From Candidatus Kaiserbacteria bacterium RIFCSPHIGHO2_02_FULL_49_34 (lineage in GTDB: Bacteria; Patescibacteriota; Minisyncoccia; Phycocordibacterales; UBA918): DNA of 35,207 bases. The notes under the pieces are model-generated. The model was not told the origin of the DNA and did no database searches. It saw nothing but the letters and a program-made list of their open reading frames with translations. Each line of letters starts with the position of its first letter. Position 1 is the first letter of the stretch. Both the position numbers and the translations under genes were made by a program. The stretch spans positions 1 through 35,207 of the forward strand of contig MFLE01000004.1 in the NCBI GenBank assembly GCA_001781205.1. Reading direction: 5' to 3'. Below, in pieces: positions 1 to 6,938 of this stretch.

Positions 1-1185
1 GATGTCTTTGTCTCTGGTGGTACTATGGACTGCTCTGCAAATGGTGGACTCGGTTCACTTGCAACTAATGCACAGAAATGGTCACTGACCGACATTGACT
101 ACACCGCTACCACTTCAATCGCACTCACCGCAAGTGACACAAAGACCAACCGCAACATTCGTCTTCGTACCGATGATCAGAATGAATCTTCAAAGAATCT
201 CTACTGGAACATTGCGATTCCTCAGTCTGGGGTGAAGGGGCTTTGTACGGGGGCGAATACGATACTTATTACTGCTCGTCCTCCTGTTTTGGATAATGAG
301 AGTTGGGTGGATACTGGCGCAACACTCCCAAGTAATCTTGCTTTTTCTGAAACAGTAGCCATTGACGGTTATGTCTACCTTCTTGGCGGGCAGACCAGCA
401 ATACTGATAATTCCAGTGTCATTTATCGTGCACCAACTTCAGACCCAACCGCATGGGTTGATACTGGCGCAACACTCCCCAGTAATCTCTCCTACGCACA
501 GGCGATTGTGATTGACGACTATGTCTACCTTCTTGGCGGACGTATCTCAGGCAGCGTATATACGAATGCGATATATCGTGCCCCAACAACAAATCCGCTC
601 GCATGGGTTGATACTGGCGCAACACTCCCGGGAAACATTGGCGGCTCCCAGGTGGCAATTATAGGCGACTCCGTCTATCTCTTTGGTGGAATTGTAGATA
701 GTTTAACGCACACGAATGTTATCTATCGCGCCTCAACAACAAACCCAACCGCATGGGAGGATACTGGCGCAACACTCCCAGGTAATCTTACCTTTGCTCA
801 AATAGAAATCATTGGCGACTACGTTTACCTCTTTGGGGGAAGTGACAGTCCAGGAAGTTATGTCGATGTGATCTACAAGGCCCCTGTCGAAAATCCTACA
901 GCATGGGTTAACACGGGTGTGGCACTCCCAAGCGTTCTTTCGTATCCGCAAAGCGCCGTCGTTGGAGATTATGTGTATCTCTTCGGAGGGTATGATGGTA
1001 ACGCCTTCACAAATATCATCTATCGCGCACCAGTTACTGATCCGACCTCATGGACAAATACTGAGCTGACGCTCCCCAGAACTGGATACTTCCACAAAGC
1101 AGTTATCGATGACTACATATATCTCTTTGGAGGACATAGTGGTAGTGCATATATGAATGATATACATCGCGCAGTTATTGAATAA
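1..1185 (+). CDS. Exported Kelch-repeat beta-propeller protein, 5' end cut by window edge
   Basis: The reading frame is open from base 1, so the ATG at 25 is internal and the gene begins before the window. The first ~95 residues match the end of the N-terminal module of the paralogues at 13390 and 32992 (shared YWNIAIP, GVKG.CTG.NTI). Six repeats of about 50 residues follow, each with W.(D/N)TG.xLP, a hydrophobic strand, and DYVYL(L/F)GG then IYRAP. The GG and spaced aromatic pattern is that of Kelch blades, so a six-bladed propeller is expected. It is presumably exported or surface-anchored, by analogy with paralogues whose N-terminal hydrophobic helix is visible. The blade DNA repeats almost exactly every 150 bp. 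The ligand or function is unknown. A strong terminator follows. Confidence 0.85.
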   Translation, partial: DVFVSGGTMDCSANGGLGSLATNAQKWSLTDIDYTATTSIALTASDTKTNRNIRLRTDDQNESSKNLYWNIAIPQSGVKGLCTGANTILITARPPVLDNESWVDTGATLPSNLAFSETVAIDGYVYLLGGQTSNTDNSSVIYRAPTSDPTAWVDTGATLPSNLSYAQAIVIDDYVYLLGGRISGSVYTNAIYRAPTTNPLAWVDTGATLPGNIGGSQVAIIGDSVYLFGGIVDSLTHTNVIYRASTTNPTAWEDTGATLPGNLTFAQIEIIGDYVYLFGGSDSPGSYVDVIYKAPVENPTAWVNTGVALPSVLSYPQSAVVGDYVYLFGGYDGNAFTNIIYRAPVTDPTSWTNTELTLPRTGYFHKAVIDDYIYLFGGHSGSAYMNDIHRAVIE

Positions 1186-1198
1186 CTGCGTATCAATC

Positions 1199-1228
1199 AA
1201 AAGTCTCTTCATCTACGGAGAGACTTTT
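1199..1228 (+). terminator. Rho-independent terminator after Kelch gene
   Basis: Perfect 10-bp stem AAAAGTCTCT / AGAGACTTTT with a 10-nt loop, followed by a T-rich run (GATTTTGTT). It sits 13 nt after the stop codon and isolates the Kelch gene from rnhB. Confidence 0.85.
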
Positions 1229-1253
1229 GATTTTGTTCTGCCTTGAGGTGTGG

Positions 1254-1259
1254 TAGTGT
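1254..1259 (+). promoter_or_regulatory. Weak -10 box (TAGTGT) of rnhB
   Basis: TAGTGT ends 6 nt before the ATG at 1266, the same spacing as the clear TATACT boxes elsewhere in the window. It is a poor hexamer on its own; the spacing is the main support. Confidence 0.4.
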
Positions 1260-1265
1260 GTGAGG

Positions 1266-1847
1266 ATGAATGGTGTTGTAGGTGTTGATGAAGCGGGGCG
1301 GGGGCCGGTAGCGGGGCCTGTTTCGGTGGGTGTGGTGTGGGTACCGCATGACTTTGATTGGGATGTACTTCCACGCATTGATGATTCAAAGAAATTAACA
1401 GAACGCATGCGCGAGCGGGCATTTGTGGCGGCGCACGAACTCGCAGAGCAGGGGATACTACAGTACCATGTTGCACTTATTACTGCGGAGCATGTCGACA
1501 CGCATGGCATCACGCATGCGGTACGTGCGGGTATTGCCGAAGGTTTTGACGCGCTCTGTCCCGACCCTGCGAAAACAGAAGTACTCCTCGATGGGCTTCT
1601 GCATGCGCCAGAGGTATTTATGAACCAGCAAACAATTATCGGCGGCGATGCAAGTGAAAGAGTAATCGCTCTTGCATCAATTATGGCAAAGGTAACCCGT
1701 GACAGATATATGGTTGCTATGCACGACACCTACCCACACTACAACTTCGCACAACACAAAGGCTACGGTACAAAAGCACACTACGAAGCAATCAAGGAAC
1801 GTGGTATGTGCAAGGAGCACAGACGCTCGTTTCTGAAGAGAGTGTAA
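1266..1847 (+). CDS. rnhB: Ribonuclease HII
   Basis: Type 2 RNase H, which cleaves the RNA strand of RNA-DNA hybrids and single ribonucleotides in DNA; cytoplasmic. The 193-residue product begins with the hallmark VGVDEAGRGPVAGPV carrying the first catalytic Asp-Glu (about D8, E9), then DSKKLTERMRE, a further acidic site in LLDGLLH, and the C-terminal HKGYGTKAHYEAI signature. Length is normal for RnhB. The ORF track starts at GTG 1260; I prefer ATG 1266 because a -10-like TAGTGT lies 6 nt upstream, matching the window's leaderless pattern, and GAGG directly abuts the ATG. It appears monocistronic, between the Kelch terminator and the inverted repeat before scpB. Confidence 0.95.
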   Translation: MNGVVGVDEAGRGPVAGPVSVGVVWVPHDFDWDVLPRIDDSKKLTERMRERAFVAAHELAEQGILQYHVALITAEHVDTHGITHAVRAGIAEGFDALCPDPAKTEVLLDGLLHAPEVFMNQQTIIGGDASERVIALASIMAKVTRDRYMVAMHDTYPHYNFAQHKGYGTKAHYEAIKERGMCKEHRRSFLKRV

Positions 1848-1859
1848 TACGCTCTAGCT

Positions 1860-1988
1860 CCTGGATCCCGCCAGGATGACAAAATGAGGGGAATAAAGTT
1901 TTGAGTGTAGTGATGGTTAATATCGATTTTAACTTCAAATTAATTTTGAGCATTACTCCTAACATTTGTCATCCTGACGGGATCCAGG
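1860..1988. repeat. 24-bp inverted repeat pair (MITE/REP-like) between rnhB and scpB
   Basis: Left arm 1860-1883 and right arm 1965-1988 are reverse complements with one mismatch in 24 (core CCTGGATCCCG.CAGGATGA). The left arm also contains a small internal palindrome, CCTGG...CCAGG. The ~80-bp A/T-rich interior has no credible gene; the 83-aa ORF at 1901 runs out of frame into scpB. It may be a non-autonomous element or a large stem-loop. No target-site duplication was evident by eye. Confidence 0.7.
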
Positions 1989-2035
1989 CATTAGAGGAAA
2001 TTCCACGAGTCCGTGACACAAACGGGGAATGGCGG

Positions 2036-2041
2036 TATACT
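2036..2041 (+). promoter_or_regulatory. -10 box (TATACT) of scpB operon, leaderless type
   Basis: Consensus-like TATACT with a 7-nt gap to the ATG at 2049, so transcription should begin at or next to the start codon. Confidence 0.75.
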
Positions 2042-2048
2042 GTGCGCA

Positions 2049-2585
2049 ATGGATATTTCAAACCGCATACTTGGTGTTTTGTTTTACAGTACGGAGCCAA
2101 TAACGCGCGATACGCTTGCGAGCATGCTTGCGGTAGAGCGGGAAGTTCTTGACAAAGGCATTGAAGAATTGCAGAGTGATTTTGCAAGCAGGGGAATTCG
2201 CACCCTTACCGAAGGCGATACCGTTGCGCTCGTGACGGCGCCAGAGCTTGCTGAAACTATCGACACGATTCGCAAAGACGCACTTTCACGTGATATTGGC
2301 AAGGCTGGCGCAGAAACGCTCGCAATTGTCGTGTATCACGGGCGTGTATCACGGGCCCGTATCGATGCGATTCGCGGCGTGCAGTCATCGGCAATCGTCC
2401 GCTCACTCTTGGTACGTGGACTTATCGAACGTATTGCAGGAGAAGGCAGATCACCAGAATATGCGGCCAGTCCGCAGCTCCTCGCACATCTTGGCGTCAC
2501 AAACCGCGGCGAACTTGCAGACTTCCACGAAGTCATGAGCGCGCTTACCTCATTTACCGAAGATTTGGAAAAGAAACAGTCATAA
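2049..2585 (+). CDS. scpB: Segregation and condensation protein B (ScpB)
   Basis: Subunit of the SMC-ScpA-ScpB condensin complex that compacts and segregates the chromosome. The 178-residue product has the winged-helix ScpB pattern: GKAGAETLAIVVYHGRVSRA, then IRGVQSSAIVRSLLVRGLIE, then the wing SPEYAAS and LAHLGV. Length matches the family. The ORF-track start at 2013 is upstream of the promoter; the ATG at 2049 follows TATACT by 7 nt, so 2049 is chosen. It is the first gene of a tight run with the carboxypeptidase (5 nt), mraY and ftsW, linking chromosome segregation with wall synthesis and division. scpA and smc are not in the window. Confidence 0.93.
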   Translation: MDISNRILGVLFYSTEPITRDTLASMLAVEREVLDKGIEELQSDFASRGIRTLTEGDTVALVTAPELAETIDTIRKDALSRDIGKAGAETLAIVVYHGRVSRARIDAIRGVQSSAIVRSLLVRGLIERIAGEGRSPEYAASPQLLAHLGVTNRGELADFHEVMSALTSFTEDLEKKQS

Positions 2586-2590
2586 TCATC

Positions 2591-3607
2591 ATGGAAGAAA
2601 CAACTCCACCAACATTTGAAGCAACACCTGTGCCACCGTCAGAGATTCGTCCGGCGCCTTTTCCTGTGTTTCGTGAACTTGCACTGCTTGCGGGCGTGCT
2701 TGTCTCGGTTTTCTTTTTGCCATACCTGTATTCGCAAGCAAAGGCGCCTATCGCTGATGCGACAGCAAATATGCGTGCACCACAAGCAACAACCTTGCGC
2801 GTTCCAGAGAGCGCTCCGAGTATCCCTGATGCCTCTGTCTTTGAACATATCGCACTCTTGGGGAAAACTTCTGCCGTGTATGATGTCTCTCGCGGGGAAT
2901 TTCTCTATACACAAGGCTCTGACACCGTACTTCCTATTGCGTCAATAACAAAAATCATGACTGCACTTGTTGCATATGAACTCATGCGCGACCTTGATAC
3001 CGTGATTACGATTCCTCCACCAACCACTGACGAATATTCTCCACTTGCCATTGGCGACACATTCACCGCACGTGAACTCCTCGACTACACGCTTCTCGTT
3101 TCCTCAAACGAAGGCGCACGCGCAATTGCCATTACAGCCGCAAAATCCGCACTCGGGAATGAGGCAACCATGGACGACTTCGTCCGCGCCATGAATATCC
3201 GTGCGCGAACGCTCGGACTCACCCATACCTCCTTCAAAAATGTTACGGGGCTCGACATTGGCGAGAATCCTGGCGCGATATCGTCCGCGGAGGATGTTGC
3301 GAAACTCCTTGCCTACATCACCACAACCTACCCCGACTTACTTGCGGTAACACAAGCTTCAGAAAAAACCTTTGTCGGCACAAAAAAGCTTATCTACGAG
3401 GCAAAGAATACCAACGGTGTCGTACGAAATATTCCTGGACTCATCGCTTCGAAAACGGGCTTTGAAACAAGTGCAGGTGGCACACTTGCCGTAGCATTCA
3501 ACGCGGGACTCGACCGAATTATTGTGGTGGTCGTGCTTGGCTCAACCTGGAGTGGACGCTTCGACGACATCCTTGAACTTGTTACTAAAACGCAACTATC
3601 ACTTTAG
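2591..3607 (+). CDS. D-alanyl-D-alanine carboxypeptidase (PBP5-like, peptidase S11)
   Basis: Membrane-anchored serine peptidase that trims the terminal D-Ala of peptidoglycan stem peptides. The 338-residue product has a proline-rich N-terminus, one hydrophobic segment (about 29-48), and the three penicillin-binding motifs: SITK (118-121, nucleophile S118), SSN (171-173) and KTG (288-290). The usual PBP5 C-terminal beta domain and amphipathic anchor are missing, so the N-terminal helix must hold it to the membrane with the catalytic domain outside. It is co-transcribed between scpB and mraY (3-nt gap to mraY). The S11 family also includes D,D-endopeptidases, so the exact reaction is inferred. 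Confidence 0.9.
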   Translation: MEETTPPTFEATPVPPSEIRPAPFPVFRELALLAGVLVSVFFLPYLYSQAKAPIADATANMRAPQATTLRVPESAPSIPDASVFEHIALLGKTSAVYDVSRGEFLYTQGSDTVLPIASITKIMTALVAYELMRDLDTVITIPPPTTDEYSPLAIGDTFTARELLDYTLLVSSNEGARAIAITAAKSALGNEATMDDFVRAMNIRARTLGLTHTSFKNVTGLDIGENPGAISSAEDVAKLLAYITTTYPDLLAVTQASEKTFVGTKKLIYEAKNTNGVVRNIPGLIASKTGFETSAGGTLAVAFNAGLDRIIVVVVLGSTWSGRFDDILELVTKTQLSL

Positions 3608-3610
3608 CTT

Positions 3611-4690
3611 ATGCACTACGCAATCATTAAAATCCTCGCCATCTCGGCGCTCACCTTCACGGCAGCAATGGCAGTGACTCCCTTCGTGACACATTTTCTG
3701 TACAAGCATAAAATGTGGAAAAAGAAAGCAGGGAAGGGCGGCGGTTACGGCGGTGGCGGCACACCGCTCTTTAATGAGCTGCACAAAGATGCTGATACAG
3801 GCACGCCACGCATGGGCGGTGCGGTGATTTGGCTTGGGCTTCTCATTGCACTCGGTGCTATTGTGCTCGGGCAGTTTCTTGCACCCCAGAGTCTCCTTGC
3901 GGATCTTAATTTCATCAGTCGTGCACAAACGTGGATTCCAATGACCGCATTCATAGTCGGAGCGCTCGTCGGCTTTATTGATGACTATTCAATTGTGAAA
4001 GGCTCAGGCACACACTTTGCTGATGCAGGACTCTCACTTCGTCTACGTCTTGGCATTGTACTGACGCTCGCCGCGGGGATTGGCTGGTGGTTCTATGCAA
4101 AGCTTGGTGTGTCTGCGATTTCATTCTTCGGCATCACTACCATTCCTCTCGGTGTTGGCTTCATACTCTTCTTTATGGCGGTCGTTGCGGCGGTGTATGC
4201 GAGTGGTGTTATTGATGGTATTGATGGGCTTTCGGGCGGCGTCTTTCTCTTTATCTTTGCCGCGTACACGGGCGTTGCGCTCATTCAGGGGCAGACTGAT
4301 ATCGCAATGTTCTGCGCAGCAATTGTCGGCGGACTCCTTGCCTTCTTGTGGTTCAACATTCCCCCCGCACGTTTCTATATGACCGAGACGGGCATCATGG
4401 CACTCACGCTCGCGCTCGCGACGGTTGCGTTTTTAACTGATAATCTCGTGGGTGGTGTCGGTGTGTCACTCTTGCCAATTATCGGGGGTCTTCTCGTTAT
4501 CACCGTTGCCTCAAACATTATCCAGGTACTTTCAAAAAAGCTCCGCAATGGTAAAAAAGTATTCCTCATTGCGCCGCTGCATCATCACTTCGAGGCACTC
4601 GGCTGGCCGCGTCCTAAGATTGTCATGCGCTACTGGATTGTCGGCTTCGTGCTCGCATCACTCGGCATACTTGTCGCGCTTTTAGTGTAA
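3611..4690 (+). CDS. mraY: Phospho-N-acetylmuramoyl-pentapeptide transferase MraY
   Basis: Integral membrane enzyme that moves phospho-MurNAc-pentapeptide from UDP to undecaprenyl phosphate, making lipid I. The 359-residue product has about ten hydrophobic segments, GTPRMGG (65-70), the Asp pair in GFIDDYS (123-126), DGIDGLSGG (202-210) and the late cytoplasmic APLHHHFE with its triple His. Two features are atypical: a glycine-rich stretch (KGGGYGGGG) in the first cytoplasmic loop, and YASGVIDGIDGL where most MraY have NAVNLTDGLDGL, so both usual Asn are absent. WecA-like paralogues are ruled out by the HHH motif and the adjacent ftsW. Confidence 0.94.
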   Translation: MHYAIIKILAISALTFTAAMAVTPFVTHFLYKHKMWKKKAGKGGGYGGGGTPLFNELHKDADTGTPRMGGAVIWLGLLIALGAIVLGQFLAPQSLLADLNFISRAQTWIPMTAFIVGALVGFIDDYSIVKGSGTHFADAGLSLRLRLGIVLTLAAGIGWWFYAKLGVSAISFFGITTIPLGVGFILFFMAVVAAVYASGVIDGIDGLSGGVFLFIFAAYTGVALIQGQTDIAMFCAAIVGGLLAFLWFNIPPARFYMTETGIMALTLALATVAFLTDNLVGGVGVSLLPIIGGLLVITVASNIIQVLSKKLRNGKKVFLIAPLHHHFEALGWPRPKIVMRYWIVGFVLASLGILVALLV

Positions 4691-4702
4691 TACAAGTTCG
4701 TC

Positions 4703-5806
4703 ATGTTCAAAGGTGTAGATAAAATATTTCTTGGTATCGTCATTGCACTGACACTGCTCGGTTTTCTTATTTTTGCGTCGGCGGCGCTCGGTATTCTCGG
4801 GACTGGGCAGTTTGATGTGCGTTCGTACATATGGAAACAGTTTTTTATCGGTATTGGCATTGGTACGATTGCGCTCACAGTTATGACTGCAGTGCACTAT
4901 CGTATTTGGCGTGCCAGTGCGTACTATGTATTTGGTCTCACCATTTTTCTCGCGCTCCTCACCTTTACGCCGCTTGGTCGTGAGTACAATGGAGCCTTGC
5001 GATGGATAGAAATAGCCGGGCAGTCATTCCAGCCTGCTGAAACATTAAAAATAGGCTACATACTCGCGCTTGCTGCATGGTTTTCGCATAAGCGGGCGGT
5101 TATCAATGATTGGCGCCACGGTCTGTATCCATTCGCTTTATTTACCCTTCCGGTAGCAGGTATTATGGTGCTCCAGCGCGACACGGATGGACTTCTTGTA
5201 ATGCTTGTTGGTGCGGGTGCGATGTTTTTTGCAACAGGCGTTGCGTGGCGGCAGGTGCTTGGGGTAGTCCTTGTCGGTGTTATTGGTATTGCGGGCATTG
5301 TTGCCTCGCATGCCGACCTACGCGCACGCGTCGTACAGAAGTTCTATGGAAGCGAAGAGACGGTTCGCGATATCGGCTGGCAAGAGCGTCAGTCACTTAT
5401 TGCGATTGGTTCAGGAGGACTCACAGGGCGTGGCTATGGGCAGAGCATCCAGAAATTCGGCAACCTACCCTTTGCACAATCCGACGCGATCTTCGCCATT
5501 TGGGCAGAAGAAAAAGGGTTTGTCGGCACGGTTGGCTTTATTATCTTGGTGTATCTCTTCTTTATGATGCGAGGATTCCGTATCGCGTCACACGCACGCG
5601 ACGTCTTCGGTACGCTCGTGGTTGTCGGCATCATGACCATGCTCATGATGCAAATCAGTATCAACATTGCTTCACTCATTGGTGTTATTCCGTTCGCAGG
5701 GCTTACGCTCCCGTTTGTCTCGCAAGGCGGCACTTCCCTTATTGTTGTTCTTGCTACCATGGGGCTTGTCCTAAGCGTTTCCAAACACATGCGCGCGGTG
5801 AGGTAA
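4703..5806 (+). CDS. ftsW: FtsW/RodA-family lipid II polymerase, probably FtsW
   Basis: SEDS-family membrane glycosyltransferase that polymerises lipid II at the septum with a partner class B PBP. The 367-residue product has about ten transmembrane segments, the periplasmic-loop GGLTGRGYGQS followed by FAQSDAIFAIWAEEKGFVG (the family's catalytic-Asp region) and the C-terminal LPFVSQGGTSL. FtsW rather than RodA is inferred from the location directly after mraY in a division/wall operon. No ftsQ, ftsA or ftsZ follows, unlike a classic dcw cluster. There is no strong Shine-Dalgarno; translation is probably coupled to mraY. Confidence 0.9.
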   Translation: MFKGVDKIFLGIVIALTLLGFLIFASAALGILGTGQFDVRSYIWKQFFIGIGIGTIALTVMTAVHYRIWRASAYYVFGLTIFLALLTFTPLGREYNGALRWIEIAGQSFQPAETLKIGYILALAAWFSHKRAVINDWRHGLYPFALFTLPVAGIMVLQRDTDGLLVMLVGAGAMFFATGVAWRQVLGVVLVGVIGIAGIVASHADLRARVVQKFYGSEETVRDIGWQERQSLIAIGSGGLTGRGYGQSIQKFGNLPFAQSDAIFAIWAEEKGFVGTVGFIILVYLFFMMRGFRIASHARDVFGTLVVVGIMTMLMMQISINIASLIGVIPFAGLTLPFVSQGGTSLIVVLATMGLVLSVSKHMRAVR

Positions 5807-5843
5807 TGGCTCTCTAGCCATTGTCGATTCATTCGTCTAAAAG

Positions 5844-5876
5844 GCAGGAAAAACGACCTGTGTCGGTTTTTTCTGC
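5844..5876 (+). terminator. Probable terminator after ftsW
   Basis: Imperfect hairpin GCAGGAAAAACGA / TCGGTTTTTTCTGC with a T6 run in the descending arm. A smaller 7-bp hairpin (AATGGCT CTCT AGCCATT) overlaps the ftsW stop at 5805-5822. Confidence 0.6.
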
Positions 5877-5931
5877 GTACGCAGCAACAATGCGTACATT
5901 CGTCAAGTGGCACCGTATCGGTAAAATATGC

Positions 5932-5937
5932 TATACT
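5932..5937 (+). promoter_or_regulatory. Extended -10 (TGC-TATACT) of MBL-gyrA operon
   Basis: TGCTATACT with a 6-nt gap to the ATG at 5944. It sets the start of the MBL gene and implies a leaderless transcript. Confidence 0.75.
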
Positions 5938-5943
5938 TTCACC

Positions 5944-6552
5944 ATGATTATAACCTATCACGGGGGGCAGTGCCTCAAGTTTGTACAGGGCGATACAACG
6001 CTTGTACTCAATCCGCATGACAAAAAATCGCAGTTTGGTGGCGTGCGTTTTGGTGCGAATGTCGCAGCGGTTTCTCTCCATCACCCTGATTTTGCAGCAA
6101 CGGACAGTATCACTGGTTCACCATTTGTTATCGATACACCAGGTGAATATGAAATCGGTGATATTGGAGTGCGTGGCTACGGGATTAAAACAACGTACGA
6201 TGGCGAAGACCGTTACAACACCATTTATCAAATCCACTTTGAAGGCATCAACATTGTACATCTCGGCGCCCTCCAAGATGCCGATATTGACCCGAAAATC
6301 CTTGGCGAGTTTGGCGACATTGATATTCTTATCATGCCAATCGGTGGCGGCGATGTGCTCCAGGTGCCTGCAGCCGCAAAGCTTGCAACCAAGCTTGAGG
6401 CACATGTTATTATTCCTGTACACTATGACAAAGGCTCACTCGCCGCATTCCTCAAAGAAGTCGATAGCGCCGTAGCACCCGTAGAAAAGTTCACCACGAA
6501 GAAAAAGGATCTTGAGACATTGACGGGAGAGGTTGTGGTACTTAGTTCTTAA
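5944..6552 (+). CDS. MBL-fold metallohydrolase-like protein
   Basis: The 202-residue product resembles the UlaG/Lactamase_B_3 branch of the metallo-beta-lactamase fold: MIITYHGGQCLKF, TTLVLNPH, SLHHPDF, DTPGEYEIG, HLGALQ, DILIMPIGGG and IIPVHYD. The usual HxHxDH zinc motif is reduced to HHPDF and other ligand positions look altered, so activity is uncertain. The ORF-track start at 5821 lies upstream of the -10 box; ATG 5944 is 6 nt after TATACT. It lies 7 nt before a small membrane-protein gene and then gyrA, apparently in one operon. Substrate unknown. Confidence 0.8.
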   Translation: MIITYHGGQCLKFVQGDTTLVLNPHDKKSQFGGVRFGANVAAVSLHHPDFAATDSITGSPFVIDTPGEYEIGDIGVRGYGIKTTYDGEDRYNTIYQIHFEGINIVHLGALQDADIDPKILGEFGDIDILIMPIGGGDVLQVPAAAKLATKLEAHVIIPVHYDKGSLAAFLKEVDSAVAPVEKFTTKKKDLETLTGEVVVLSS

Positions 6553-6559
6553 ACTTCCT

Positions 6560-6937
6560 ATGTTACGTTCACTACAAAAAAAGCCAGCACACGCACGGGC
6601 GCATATTGCGTTCATGATTGCATTTGTGCTGTCAGTTGTGGTGATGGGGTTTTGGATAGTAACACTACCGACGAAGTTTGCACAAATACGTGAGGTGAAT
6701 GAACAAGCTGCGGCAGTTCGCGATGCCGCAAACGATGCGGAGAACGCGCGAAGCAATCAAGCTGCTGCAGCAATTCTCAATGAATTCGTAGCATCAACGA
6801 CCGAAGTGTACCGTGACTTAAGCACACAGCTCAAGGATATCAGTGGCACACCACCTCAGACACGGGCGCCCGAAGACCACGGGGCAGAACGTAACAAGCA
6901 AGAAGAATCCGACATCATTATTAGAGAAACAAATTAA
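6560..6937 (+). CDS. Small single-pass membrane protein of unknown function
   Basis: 125 residues. A basic N-terminus ([13 protein letters not shown]) precedes one transmembrane helix (about 17-38) and then an Ala/Glu/Asn-rich, likely helical or coiled-coil tail ending in charged residues, so N-in/C-out topology is expected. The ATG at 6560 is chosen; the track's TTG at 6533 would overlap the upstream gene. It is squeezed between the MBL gene (7-nt gap) and gyrA (1-nt gap), so it is co-transcribed. I do not recognise the family. Confidence 0.75.
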   Translation: MLRSLQKKPAHARAHIAFMIAFVLSVVVMGFWIVTLPTKFAQIREVNEQAAAVRDAANDAENARSNQAAAAILNEFVASTTEVYRDLSTQLKDISGTPPQTRAPEDHGAERNKQEESDIIIRETN

Positions 6938-6938
6938 C

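Noticed and set aside
1901-2152. 83-aa ORF between rnhB and scpB
   Set aside because: It runs through an inverted repeat and then out of frame across scpB; no family features.
5110-5817. Plus-strand 235-aa ORF inside ftsW, Cys/Arg/His rich
   Set aside because: Alternate-frame shadow of ftsW with implausible composition; the overlapping frame encodes a clear SEDS protein.
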